Shown here one piece after another: positions 56,529-63,562 of a DNA stretch of 64,000 nucleotides. Origin of the DNA: Paenibacillaceae bacterium (GTDB taxonomy: Bacteria; Bacillota; Bacilli; Paenibacillales; Paenibacillaceae); assembly GCA_004134985.1 (NCBI GenBank), contig REGQ01000014.1:101083-165082 (forward strand), written 5' to 3'. Position 1 is the stretch's first letter. Every line of letters starts with the position of its first letter. A model generated the notes under the pieces. It was not told where the DNA came from. It saw only the letters and a program-made list of their open reading frames with translations, and made no database searches. The position numbers and the translations under genes are program-made.

Positions 56529-56917
56529 CCACCAAGATTCATGCCATTGTTGATGCCCTGGGTAACCCTCTGCGTTTTGAACTGACAGGTGGACAGAGCC
56601 ATGATTGTGTGACAGGCTTTGAGATGTTGAAGTCCATGGATCTTACGGGGACAAATGTCTTGGCGGACCGTGCTTACGACACCAATGCCATTATCAATCA
56701 TCTCTCCGAGCAGCAGGCTCATATCGTCATCCCAAGCAAAAAATCTCGTCTCGTTCAGCGGCCGTGTGATTGGTCGCTCTATAAAGAACGCCATGCGGTA
56801 GAATGTTTCTTTAACAAAATCAAACATTACCGCCGTATCGCCACACGGTTTGATAAATTGGCTTGTTCGTACAAAGCTTTTTTAGCCTTAGTTTCGATTA
56901 TGGTCTGGTTGGCTTAA
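56486..56917 (+). CDS. IS5-family transposase, second frame (orfB), by -1 frameshift
   Basis: The -1 frame continues as GRSRGGLTTKIHAIVDALGN, then the second catalytic Asp in VLADRAYD and the Glu in HAVECFFNKIKHYRRIATR, completing the DDE triad; it ends just before the right inverted repeat. It has no start codon of its own with a ribosome binding site, so it is expressed only as the fused transposase. Confidence 0.88.
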   Translation, partial: GQQFQAIGRSRGGLTTKIHAIVDALGNPLRFELTGGQSHDCVTGFEMLKSMDLTGTNVLADRAYDTNAIINHLSEQQAHIVIPSKKSRLVQRPCDWSLYKERHAVECFFNKIKHYRRIATRFDKLACSYKAFLALVSIMVWLA

Positions 56918-56995
56918 GTTTGAAGACAGGCCCTAGTTGGAAGATGGATGGTACCGAGTAATGAATCGACCACTGAAATATTCGCTATTTGGTAG

Positions 56996-57208
56996 TACGA
57001 CAGTTATGAAAAGTATAAGGAAATAGAAACGAATGTTAGGGGGGACATTGAACACAGAAATCGAATAAATAAGTGGTATGAAGAAAATGGCGGTAGAGAA
57101 TACGTTTATAGGCAGTGTATTTTAGAGGTTAAAAACGAGCAGATATTTTCTACTTTGAAGAAGAATGAATTCACTAATCATGAAGTGCAATTTTGGCTTA
57201 AGAACTAA
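56996..57208 (+). pseudogene. C-terminal gene remnant beside the IS
   Basis: An open frame of 70 codons with no start reads YEKYKEIETNVRGDIEHRNR, then INKWYEENGGREYVYRQCIL and ends HEVQFWLKN. It is strongly protein-like but begins shortly after the IS. Its 5' part is not found to the left of the IS, so it was lost by deletion rather than simply split. Family unknown. Confidence 0.5.
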
Positions 57209-57234
57209 AATTTATATAAGGCTTCAAATATTAC

Positions 57235-57277
57235 AGCGGCAACTTAAGACTGTATTTTCTAGTCTAAGTGTGCCGCT
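57235..57277. repeat. Long imperfect hairpin
   Basis: AGCGGCAACTTAAGACT and AGTCTAAGTGTGCCGCT are inverted partners with a few mismatches. The left arm resembles ACAGCGGCAGTCTAAGACT at 61421, so a short dispersed element may be involved. No T-run follows. Confidence 0.4.
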
Positions 57278-57322
57278 GCGTCTCTGTGTGAATCAGTCTA
57301 ATTATTCCTTGTGGGGAACATA

Positions 57323-57728
57323 TCAAAAATCAGTCTGAGTGAGTTTTTGGTAAAGTTCAAGATTTCCCTGCTCAAGTACGTCCCGTTGCTCTTTAAGTCT
57401 CTGTATCTCTGCCCGAAGACGCTCAATGGTTGCTTCCATTGCATCGATAACGTTCGTAGTTGCCCAACATCATCTTTAGTTCCCATCCTATATATACTCC
57501 TATCCTCGCCCTATGATCGCCGGTCCCTGACAGGAAAAGATCATCTCTGGCGAGTCCCAAATAATGCTCTTTATGGTCTTGCCATAACGCTTGGAAGATC
57601 TCCTCAGGAATGTCTTCTCCTGCAGCTCTTTTTCCGTTTTTCCCCGCTGTCCCCGTTAAGCTGAGCCGTACCACAAGTGAGGCCCAAAATTGGAGTGTTG
57701 AAGAGGGCCAGGCGGACTCACGCTGCAT
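57323..57728 (-). pseudogene. Broken minus-strand gene with a coiled-coil end
   Basis: The 5' part (from about 57728) reads GEDIPEEIFQALWQDHKEHY and ARIGVYIGWELKMMLGNY; the 3' part (57439 down to 57323) is a 38-residue amphipathic stretch, MEATIERLRAEIQRLKEQ and on to LTQTDF. They are in different frames and would join by a shift near 57455. No start with a ribosome binding site was found. The family was not recognised; a mobile-element accessory protein is one possibility. Confidence 0.4.
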
Positions 57729-57741
57729 CAGAGGCGCAAAA

Positions 57742-58533
57742 TCAATAGTCCGGTGCGGCGTACTTCGTTACGTCCGGCTCGAATACCGCTCCATTGGACA
57801 AGTCCAGCTCCACATGGGTGGTTCCGCGAACGTCGGTCAGCACGAGCATGCGCGAGCCAACGACGGGAACGCGGTCGGCGCGGGTGCGCATGTGCGCTGA
57901 GACGACAAGAGGAGCATCGTCGACGATATAGCTTACCTCGACCGTGAACATCGGGAAATTGAAGAGCCAGCGGTTAGTGAAGTTCACGGCGGTCAACGTC
58001 CCTGCGAATGACGAACCCTCCAAGCGGAGGCGCTCGATGTCCGCCTGACGTCGCCCGGCGTGGGCGATTGAGCCGGGCAACTGCAGGAGCACGATAGCCG
58101 CCAAGAGGGCGAAGACAGCTCCGACGATGGCGCCGAGCTCTGGCGGGATCGTCGGCGACGTCGCTATGGCCTCGAGGTCGAAGGGGCGCGACGGATCGCT
58201 TGTCAGCGTCCAGAGCAGGAGGGCTCCCGCGCCTGTGACGAGCCCTCCTGTGATCGCTAGCGTCGCGAACAGGCCGGCGACCCTGGTCTGTCCGAACTGC
58301 TCGACCGCTCGCGAGTACACTCCGCCGGTTGCATTGATCGCGACGAGCAGCAGCACCACGGCGACGCTCACCGTGACCGGATGACCGAGGAAAATGCTGA
58401 TCGCCGGTGTCGGAGCCAGGCCGAGCAGTGCTCCGAACGGCACGGAGCCTGTCAGTGCCCACAGTGCAGCAGCTGTGAGCAGCCACGGCAGCAGCGGAGC
58501 CGCACGTCCGACGCGACGTCCCGGCCGGAGCAT
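57742..58533 (-). CDS. High-GC membrane protein, probably of actinobacterial origin
   Basis: Protein of about 263 residues with helices near 13-35, 45-65, 80-105 and 125-145, and a soluble C-terminal part from about 160 (VDDAPLVVSAHMRTR, MLVLTDVRGTTHVELDLSN). The DNA is far richer in G and C than everything around it, and the Ala/Val/Leu/Arg-rich protein is typical of Microbacteriaceae-like actinobacteria. GGAAGG lies six bases before the ATG at 58533; in-frame starts extend as far as 58638. The function is not known. The gene is a clear foreign insert between remnants, an IS and AT-rich DNA. Confidence 0.72.
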   Translation of the reverse strand: MLRPGRRVGRAAPLLPWLLTAAALWALTGSVPFGALLGLAPTPAISIFLGHPVTVSVAVVLLLVAINATGGVYSRAVEQFGQTRVAGLFATLAITGGLVTGAGALLLWTLTSDPSRPFDLEAIATSPTIPPELGAIVGAVFALLAAIVLLQLPGSIAHAGRRQADIERLRLEGSSFAGTLTAVNFTNRWLFNFPMFTVEVSYIVDDAPLVVSAHMRTRADRVPVVGSRMLVLTDVRGTTHVELDLSNGAVFEPDVTKYAAPDY

Positions 58534-59076
58534 AGTCATCCTTCCGTTCCTGTCCATGGTGGAGAACAACGGCATCGTCTCAATATGTTTTTGCTGCCCG
58601 TGCTTCTGTTGACCCTCCGCAGCATCCCTCATTGGCATGGCCCTCCCGAGGAAGATACTTTAATCGTATATATTTGATAAGGGAAAGGTGAATAGTTGTG
58701 AGCGCTATCACATTCTAGGTGCCGTACTAAAAAATTAAAATTTCTATTATCTTTATATTTAGCCATACACACCTTCACCTCCAAAATTTCTTGCCTATAT
58801 TTTATCACCTATACGTTGTCTACTGTAAATACCCAATTCGAAACAAGGAGCAGATCAATAGTGATATCTGATCCTTTTGGATTTTTCGCCGATAGCCGCG
58901 GAGAACCGTATCACAAATAGAGGCAATTTCTCTGAAGAAAAACTTTGCAGAAGTCTGTATTTACAGAATGCGGACCCTTAACAGTAGGTTAGGTCAGTAT
59001 TTATGGAGTATATTGTGTAAACAAGCGTATGCGCGCTTTTTTATTGTTATACAACCATATGGTTTGAATGACAGAC
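58534..59076. other. Intergenic stretch between foreign gene and TetR gene
   Basis: The GC-rich segment ends near 58640 and AT-rich DNA resumes. A palindrome at 58697 is listed separately. AAGCG/CGCTT with a six-base loop at about 59022 followed by TTTTTT could be a weak terminator. No gene could be supported. Confidence 0.5.
58697..58712. promoter_or_regulatory. TGTGA-N6-TCACA palindrome
   Basis: TGTGAGCGCTATCACA fits the same pattern as the Fnr boxes at 19681 and 20714, but the centre GCGCTA also recalls LacI-type operators. It is upstream of the high-GC minus-strand gene. Whether Fnr, another Crp-family protein or a LacI-family protein binds it cannot be told. Confidence 0.45.
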
Positions 59077-59628
59077 TCATTCTTTAAAATAGGGCGTAAT
59101 CCCTCTTGAATATAGGTTCTCCACTAACTTGAAAAATTCTTCTGACGATAAATCCTTTTGACGCTGGAGCCAAAGACGAAATAAAGAAAGGGAAGTTGTC
59201 AGGTAAAACTCAATTAAGTATGGCGTTAAGGAATGGTTTTGCGGAACGTTTAATTCTAATTGATCCAAAGTGATTTCTTTTTTTAAGCGTTTTAAAAACC
59301 GGGCACTTCCATAATCACCCAAAAGGGCGTTAAGAACCAGGAGATGTTCTCTTTTGTCCAGACAATAGAGCGTATCTTGAACCGTATGCATCGATAGCTC
59401 TTTATTCGCCAATTCTTTTTTCATGTCATTCAATAAGTCATTTTCAACAGAGTCTAACAATTCGTAAATGTCAGTAAAGTATTGATAAAAGGTGCTGCGG
59501 TTATATCCTGACTTATTCGCAATTTCCTGAACCGAAATTTTCTCAATCGGCTTGTGGCTATATAACTCACAAAAAACTTCTACAAACTTTTGTCTTGTTT
59601 TCTCCGTTATTTGGGGTTGCTTTTTCAT
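59077..59628 (-). CDS. TetR-family transcriptional regulator
   Basis: Protein of 183 residues. The N-terminal TetR DNA-binding domain is clear (ISVQEIANKSGYNRSTFYQY, FTDIYELLDSVE); the helical C-terminal ligand domain is of no known class. GGAGGG precedes the ATG. It is divergent from the ApbA/PanE-like reductase gene at 60377, with the 51-base palindrome array and a perfect palindromic operator between them, so it may control that gene and itself. Confidence 0.92.
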   Translation of the reverse strand: MKKQPQITEKTRQKFVEVFCELYSHKPIEKISVQEIANKSGYNRSTFYQYFTDIYELLDSVENDLLNDMKKELANKELSMHTVQDTLYCLDKREHLLVLNALLGDYGSARFLKRLKKEITLDQLELNVPQNHSLTPYLIEFYLTTSLSLFRLWLQRQKDLSSEEFFKLVENLYSRGITPYFKE

Positions 59629-59655
59629 GTTTCCCTCCTACTATATAAGTTGAAC

Positions 59656-60089
59656 TATTGAACCGCCATATCATATACAAGGGATCAATCAGCTCTGATT
59701 TCAACGATTCTATATGACAAATCATATAGAATCGATCATCCGGCGCTGATTTCAACGATTCTATATGAAAAATCATATAGAATGGATCTTCCGGCACTGA
59801 TTTCAACGATTCTATATGAAAAATCATATAGAATCGATCATCCGGCGCTGATTTCAACGATTCTATATGAAAAATCATATAGAATGGTTCATCTGGCGCT
59901 GATTTCAATGATTCTATATGAAAAATCATATAGAATGGATCATCCGGCGCTAATTTCAGAGATTCTATATGAAAAATCATATAGAATGGATCATCCGACG
60001 CTGATTTCAATAATTCTATATGAAAAATCATATAGAATGGATCATCCGGCGCTGATTTCAGAGATTCTATATGAAAAATCATATAGATT
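59656..60089. repeat. 51-base tandem array of eight palindromes
   Basis: Eight copies start at 59707, 59758, 59809, 59860, 59911, 59962, 60013 and 60064, exactly 51 bases apart, with a half copy from about 59656. Each has the perfect inverted arms ATTCTATATGA and TCATATAGAAT around AAAA (ACAA-type centre in the first), then a spacer like GGATCATCCGGCGCTGATTT. As 51 is 17 codons, both strands stay open, with 17-residue repeats (SLKSAPDDPFYMIFHIE on the minus strand, ILYEKSYRMDHPALIST on the plus). No ribosome binding site supports translation, so it is treated as structural or regulatory DNA. The remainder of the gap, 60090-60317, shows nothing further. Confidence 0.9.
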
Positions 60090-60317
60090 AAAAGGCATTG
60101 CCGGCATAAGGGATCGGAAAGCCGTTTTAGAGCTTATTTCCCACCACAAGATTTCTCCATTTCCCCCTCTTTTTTCTGGAAACGTGGTTGCTCAACAGCG
60201 AATTTCTTACGATCGTTTACTAATCTTTCGTTCAACTTATATAGCAAATAAGAATATCATCCGACAAATAATAAAAAACTGATGGTTGATGAAGGAATAA
60301 TGAAGATTTATAATCAC

Positions 60318-60339
60318 ATCATACAACATGTTGTATGAT
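60318..60339. promoter_or_regulatory. Perfect 22-base palindromic operator
   Basis: ATCATACAACA is followed at once by its exact complement TGTTGTATGAT. It lies 38 bases before the reductase start, a typical TetR operator place and style. The TetR gene at 59628 is the obvious candidate. Confidence 0.8.
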
Positions 60340-60376
60340 AACCAAAAGGAAATGTTAATAAGTAGGGGTGGTTTTA

Positions 60377-61300
60377 ATGTCAGCAAAACAAGATAGAATT
60401 TTAATTTTTGGTGCAGGTGTCATCGGGAGCATGTACGCAATTAAGCTTATTGAAGCAGGGTTTGACGTTAGCCTGTTTGCACATTCTAATAGATTTAAAT
60501 CATTAAGAGAACATGGCCTGCAATATATAGAAAAAGGTACCGTTAGATCGAAACAAGTGAATGTCATTGATACGCTCGAAAATGACGATGTATACGATTT
60601 TATTTTCGTTACCGTTCGTTATGATCGGTCCGAATCAGCGATGTTAGCGCTAAAAGATAATCAAAGCAAAAATATAGTTACGATGACTAGTAATTCAATT
60701 GGATTTTCTTCGTGGCTGGATATCGTAGGGGATAGACTCTTACCAGCTTTTCCCGGCTTCGGCGGACAGATTAAAGATGGAGTATTGCATGCTCGATTTC
60801 TACCAAAGATTATAGCGGCAACTGCATTTGGAGAAATTAATGGTGTAGTGACAGAGCGCATAGAAAACCTCGCAAAATTATTTAAAACAGCAAAGCTTCC
60901 CTACGTTATTAAAAAGGATATGCAAGCGTATCTAATCACACATTCCGTATCAGACATTGCCATGTTGAGCTTTTTGCATTCTGAGAATAAGATAATTGAC
61001 AAAAAAACAGCCAGAACCAGAAAGACGGCACGCAAAATAACAGTCACTTTAAAAGCGTATCTAAGGGCAATAAAAAAAGCTGGCGTTTCAATTGATCCAC
61101 CAATGCTTAAAATGGTGCTTAAATTTCCAAACTTATTTTTGGATCTTTTCTTTATGACATGGCTACGAACTAAAATGGTCAGGGATATGATGTTGCCGGA
61201 TTATGCGAATAATGCTAACAATGAGATTGTGCAGCTGAGTAATGATTTAATGAAATTTTTAAGTCAAAATGATATCAAATCGGAAATACATGTTCAGTAA
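60377..61300 (+). CDS. Ketopantoate reductase-family oxidoreductase (ApbA/PanE-like)
   Basis: Protein of 307 residues. The N-terminal Rossmann fold has ILIFGAGVIGSMYAIKL (GxGxxG, about residue 13) and DFIFVTVRYDRS; the C-terminal part is helical. True PanE makes pantoate, but this branch is distant, with an altered C-terminus (FFMTWLRTKMVRDMMLPD), and is often found next to TetR regulators, so another substrate is likely. ATG at 60377 follows TAGGGGTGG. Regulated by the palindrome at 60318. Confidence 0.85.
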   Translation: MSAKQDRILIFGAGVIGSMYAIKLIEAGFDVSLFAHSNRFKSLREHGLQYIEKGTVRSKQVNVIDTLENDDVYDFIFVTVRYDRSESAMLALKDNQSKNIVTMTSNSIGFSSWLDIVGDRLLPAFPGFGGQIKDGVLHARFLPKIIAATAFGEINGVVTERIENLAKLFKTAKLPYVIKKDMQAYLITHSVSDIAMLSFLHSENKIIDKKTARTRKTARKITVTLKAYLRAIKKAGVSIDPPMLKMVLKFPNLFLDLFFMTWLRTKMVRDMMLPDYANNANNEIVQLSNDLMKFLSQNDIKSEIHVQ

Positions 61301-61608
61301 TTTTTAATTTATTTTAATTAAATCCTTCAATTGGGCATTAATGTGAATATGAAAATCGAAATATATAGTTTTTTCGTAGCATCTTTGACTAAACTAACGA
61401 GAGACGATAATTGAACAACAACAGCGGCAGTCTAAGACTTTATTTTCACAGAACAGTGGATGTAATGAGAAAATAAAGTTCTAGACTTAAAATTATCAAG
61501 ACCTAAACTTAAGGAAATCAAATAAAATAAAGGATTCTACATATTATCCATGACTAATATGTGGAACCCTTTATGTTTAACTATCGTGTCCCGTTAGCGG
61601 AAAGAACC
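61301..61608. other. Intergenic stretch with two inverted repeats
   Basis: AGTCTAAGACTTTATTTTC (61429-61447) and GAAAATAAAGTTCTAGACT (61469-61487) are inverted with two mismatches around a 21-base loop; it may end the reductase transcript or be a mobile-element scrap. The second hairpin is the terminator of the VOC gene. No gene was seen. Confidence 0.55.
61529..61574 (-). terminator. Terminator of the VOC protein gene
   Basis: AAAGGATTCTACATATTA and TAATATGTGGAACCCTTT form a long stem with few mismatches; on the minus strand a T-rich stretch (TATTTTATTTG) follows it. Confidence 0.7.
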
Positions 61609-62019
61609 TCACTTTACATCGTTTTTTTCTTTTTCATGTACAAACCCATGAATGCGAATTTGATTGTCCTCCAAATCCCATAAATAAAATTCATGATATA
61701 CCCATGCTGGATTTTCTATTTCCCCGACGCGAACACCTTTTTGCTTTAATATTCGGTGAGTTTCAAAAATATCGTCACTCTGAAGGTCGAGCATCACACT
61801 TTTCGGCAGTTCATTTTTCTCATCCCCCATGAACAAGTTGCTCAGTGCCAGCCTCGTATTTTCATTAATAGGAAAGAAGTAGGCGAGTCCAATATTGTCA
61901 GAGGACTGAATGCCGAATATATCCGAATACCATTCCACCGCTTTCGGTAAGTCTTGAACATACTGCCAGAGTACTACTTTTCCGTTAATCGGTGAATTTG
62001 CGGTCAAAATATCTTTCAA
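61609..62019 (-). CDS. VOC-family protein (glyoxalase/bleomycin-resistance type)
   Basis: Protein of about 136 residues with the paired beta-alpha-beta-beta-beta units of the vicinal oxygen chelate fold: VVLWQYVQDLPKAVEWYSDI near the start and VYHEFYLWDLEDNQIRIHGF near the end, the latter with the usual metal-site Glu or Asp region. Substrate unknown. TTG at 62019 is preferred as AGGTG lies at proper distance; a GTG three codons upstream overlaps that site. Confidence 0.85.
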   Translation of the reverse strand: MKDILTANSPINGKVVLWQYVQDLPKAVEWYSDIFGIQSSDNIGLAYFFPINENTRLALSNLFMGDEKNELPKSVMLDLQSDDIFETHRILKQKGVRVGEIENPAWVYHEFYLWDLEDNQIRIHGFVHEKEKNDVK

Positions 62020-62288
62020 AAAACACACCTCATTTATTTTAATTTATGAACCCATATAACTTTCGAATAGTAGGAATAAATTTACTATACCTATCCTGCC
62101 CGTTAGCTGTTGAGACAGGACGGGGAAGAGATCAACTCCAATACGGGCTTTATTTCGCTGGAGTAGGCGGTACTCATGGAACCGAATGGCGCGGCAATAC
62201 GTTCACGATCGTGGTTCAGCAGCTTTGGTGAAAGAAATGCCGCATCTAACTTTAAAAAAATCTAACCGTTTGCCTTATACATTTGTAA

Positions 62289-62441
62289 TTATGGCCTCTT
62301 ATTTTTCTTATCATCTAAGTAGATATCCAACGCCTGTATTGCACGAGTTGCAAGTTTTATAAAAAGAAATAAAGCATACAAGCCGAGTAAAATAATTAAG
62401 CCATAAACCACAAACATAATTGTTGGTACAAATCCAAACAT
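62289..62441 (-). CDS. Small membrane protein, 50 residues
   Basis: The frame begins MFGFVPTIMFVVYGLIILL and forms one long hydrophobic helix, then a charged tail (ALDIYLDDKKNKRP). GGCGGGG lies five bases before the ATG. Too short for usual gene calling, but size, helix and ribosome binding site make it credible. Function unknown. Confidence 0.65.
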   Translation of the reverse strand: MFGFVPTIMFVVYGLIILLGLYALFLFIKLATRAIQALDIYLDDKKNKRP

Positions 62442-62838
62442 AATTCCCCGCCTCTCATGGCATATTTTGGTTAATTCCTTCAGAGCTCCTTTCTTATACC
62501 TATCATATAAAACTCCTTCTTCTTCACTTTGAATAAATTGATTATAAGTAATTGGGGCTTTTTGAAGACTAAATAATGTTTTATAATAATTTTGTAATAA
62601 AAGAATTATTTTACAATACTATCATAGCAAAATAAATTCACAGGAATCAACCTCTAAAAAAACTGGGCCCTGCACATTAACTACTGAAATGCTGTTGTTA
62701 ATTTAGTTGTTCTAGCTCCAAAGTGGAGTTTGACTATATAATTAGGGGAATGACATTGAAGATATTACACAAGAAGATTTTATCAAAGTAATAAATAATA
62801 TATTTAGCGTCTGCTACTGCTGCTGGGAGTTGATTAAA
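62442..62838. other. Intergenic stretch, nothing certain
   Basis: AT-rich DNA with an imperfect inverted TAAAATAATT-like sequence near 62590. No gene, terminator or clear promoter could be supported; GGGAG at 62825 is the ribosome binding site of the next gene. Confidence 0.45.
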
Positions 62839-63399
62839 TTGAAATCATTTCGCTTATTTTTTTGTGTTTTTTCTATTGTTTTATTGCTTATAGGATGTGC
62901 ACCAAAAAAAATAGAAATTACCGATCAAATGATTGACAAAGTTATTCAGGATAATAATTTAACCGTCATAGACATTAAAAAAACATCACAAGGAGCCGTC
63001 TTTATATTCTTCAAAACACAAACCGCAATGGGTGCTTACAATCTTTACATTCAGGATAATAACTTGGTAACTGGAAGAGGTGGGGTTGGACGGTTTGGAG
63101 AGGTTGGAGAGATTAGAGATCCTGATGATGGGGATGACATGCTGTTTAAGAGTGAAGAAAACAAAACATTACTTACGGGATTCATTGATGGTGCAATGGG
63201 GCTAATCATTGACGACGAGAATTTGTTGAATAACTTAAAACATTTCGATGTATTATTGGACGGGGAACTGAAAAAGAGGATAACAGTTAATAAATCAGAG
63301 CGTGCATATATTATTGAAATTGAATCATTTGTTCGCACCAAAAATCAAGTTATATCTGTAGAGTTTTACGATTCTAATAACAATAAAATAATGCAATAG
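62839..63399 (+). CDS. Lipoprotein of unknown function
   Basis: Protein of 186 residues with a lipoprotein signal peptide (IVLLLIGC, Cys20) and a mature part of about 165 residues rich in Asp, Asn and Lys, with GRGGVGRFGEVGE in the middle and beta-rich segments at the end. TTG at 62839 is chosen as GGGAG lies nine bases upstream. The family was not recognised. It precedes, on the same strand, the ZTP riboswitch promoter. Confidence 0.75.
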   Translation: MKSFRLFFCVFSIVLLLIGCAPKKIEITDQMIDKVIQDNNLTVIDIKKTSQGAVFIFFKTQTAMGAYNLYIQDNNLVTGRGGVGRFGEVGEIRDPDDGDDMLFKSEENKTLLTGFIDGAMGLIIDDENLLNNLKHFDVLLDGELKKRITVNKSERAYIIEIESFVRTKNQVISVEFYDSNNNKIMQ

Positions 63400-63410
63400 T
63401 TTAAATTGAA

Positions 63411-63439
63411 TTGATTATTTACATTATTCGAAATATAAT
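63411..63439 (+). promoter_or_regulatory. Sigma-A promoter of the riboswitch transcript
   Basis: TTGATT and TATAAT are exactly 17 bases apart, giving a start near 63446, just before the riboswitch. Confidence 0.8.
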
Positions 63440-63452
63440 AAAGTAAATATTT

Positions 63453-63522
63453 GGTGTGTGTGACTGGCGGAACGTGGAGTACCACGAGGAAGAACATATT
63501 TCATATGCCGTTCGCCTGGGCA
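63453..63522 (+). promoter_or_regulatory. ZTP riboswitch (pfl motif)
   Basis: The two conserved halves are present: TGTGACTGGCG, a hairpin (GTGG/CCAC) with CCACGAGGAAG, a variable linker, and GCCGTTCGCCTGGGCA, which pairs as a pseudoknot. ZTP riboswitches sense ZMP/ZTP, which build up when 10-formyl-tetrahydrofolate is short, and control purine and folate genes. The normal target gene is not visible: a group II intron begins right after the terminator. Confidence 0.9.
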
Positions 63523-63554
63523 AAGTGTTTGATCTTAGATCAGACGCTTTTTTT
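63523..63554 (+). terminator. Expression-platform terminator of the ZTP riboswitch
   Basis: AAGTGTTTGATC pairs with GATCAGACGCTT (12 pairs, two of them G-T) around a TTA loop, followed by a T-run to 63554. It would be prevented by ligand binding to the riboswitch next to it. Confidence 0.9.
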
Positions 63555-63562
63555 GTTTCCGC

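Larger units (their letters stand above)
56103..56932 (+). mobile_element. IS5-family insertion sequence (IS427-like), complete
   Basis: An 830-base element. The ends are GACCTGTCTTCAAAC and, inverted, GTTTGAAGACAGGCC (one mismatch in 15). CTAG at 56099-56102 and 56933-56936 is a four-base target duplication, as usual for this group. Inside are two overlapping transposase frames joined by -1 frameshifting. The matching ends, intact frames and clean duplication suggest a fairly recent insertion. Confidence 0.92.

Noticed and set aside
58127..58677. Plus-strand frames within the high-GC segment
   Set aside because: GC-rich DNA keeps several frames open; only the minus-strand frame has membrane helices, a ribosome binding site and a sensible protein.
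59656..60089. CRISPR array
   Set aside because: The whole 51-base unit is repeated with no unique spacers and no cas genes are near.
59567..60282. Two repeat proteins of about 170 residues on opposite strands in the 51-base array
   Set aside because: Both frames are forced by a period of 17 codons and neither has a ribosome binding site. They are reported as part of the array, not as genes.
62046..62231. 61-codon frame upstream of the VOC gene
   Set aside because: No ribosome binding site and an overlap with the VOC promoter region. It may hold scraps of older coding DNA but could not be identified.
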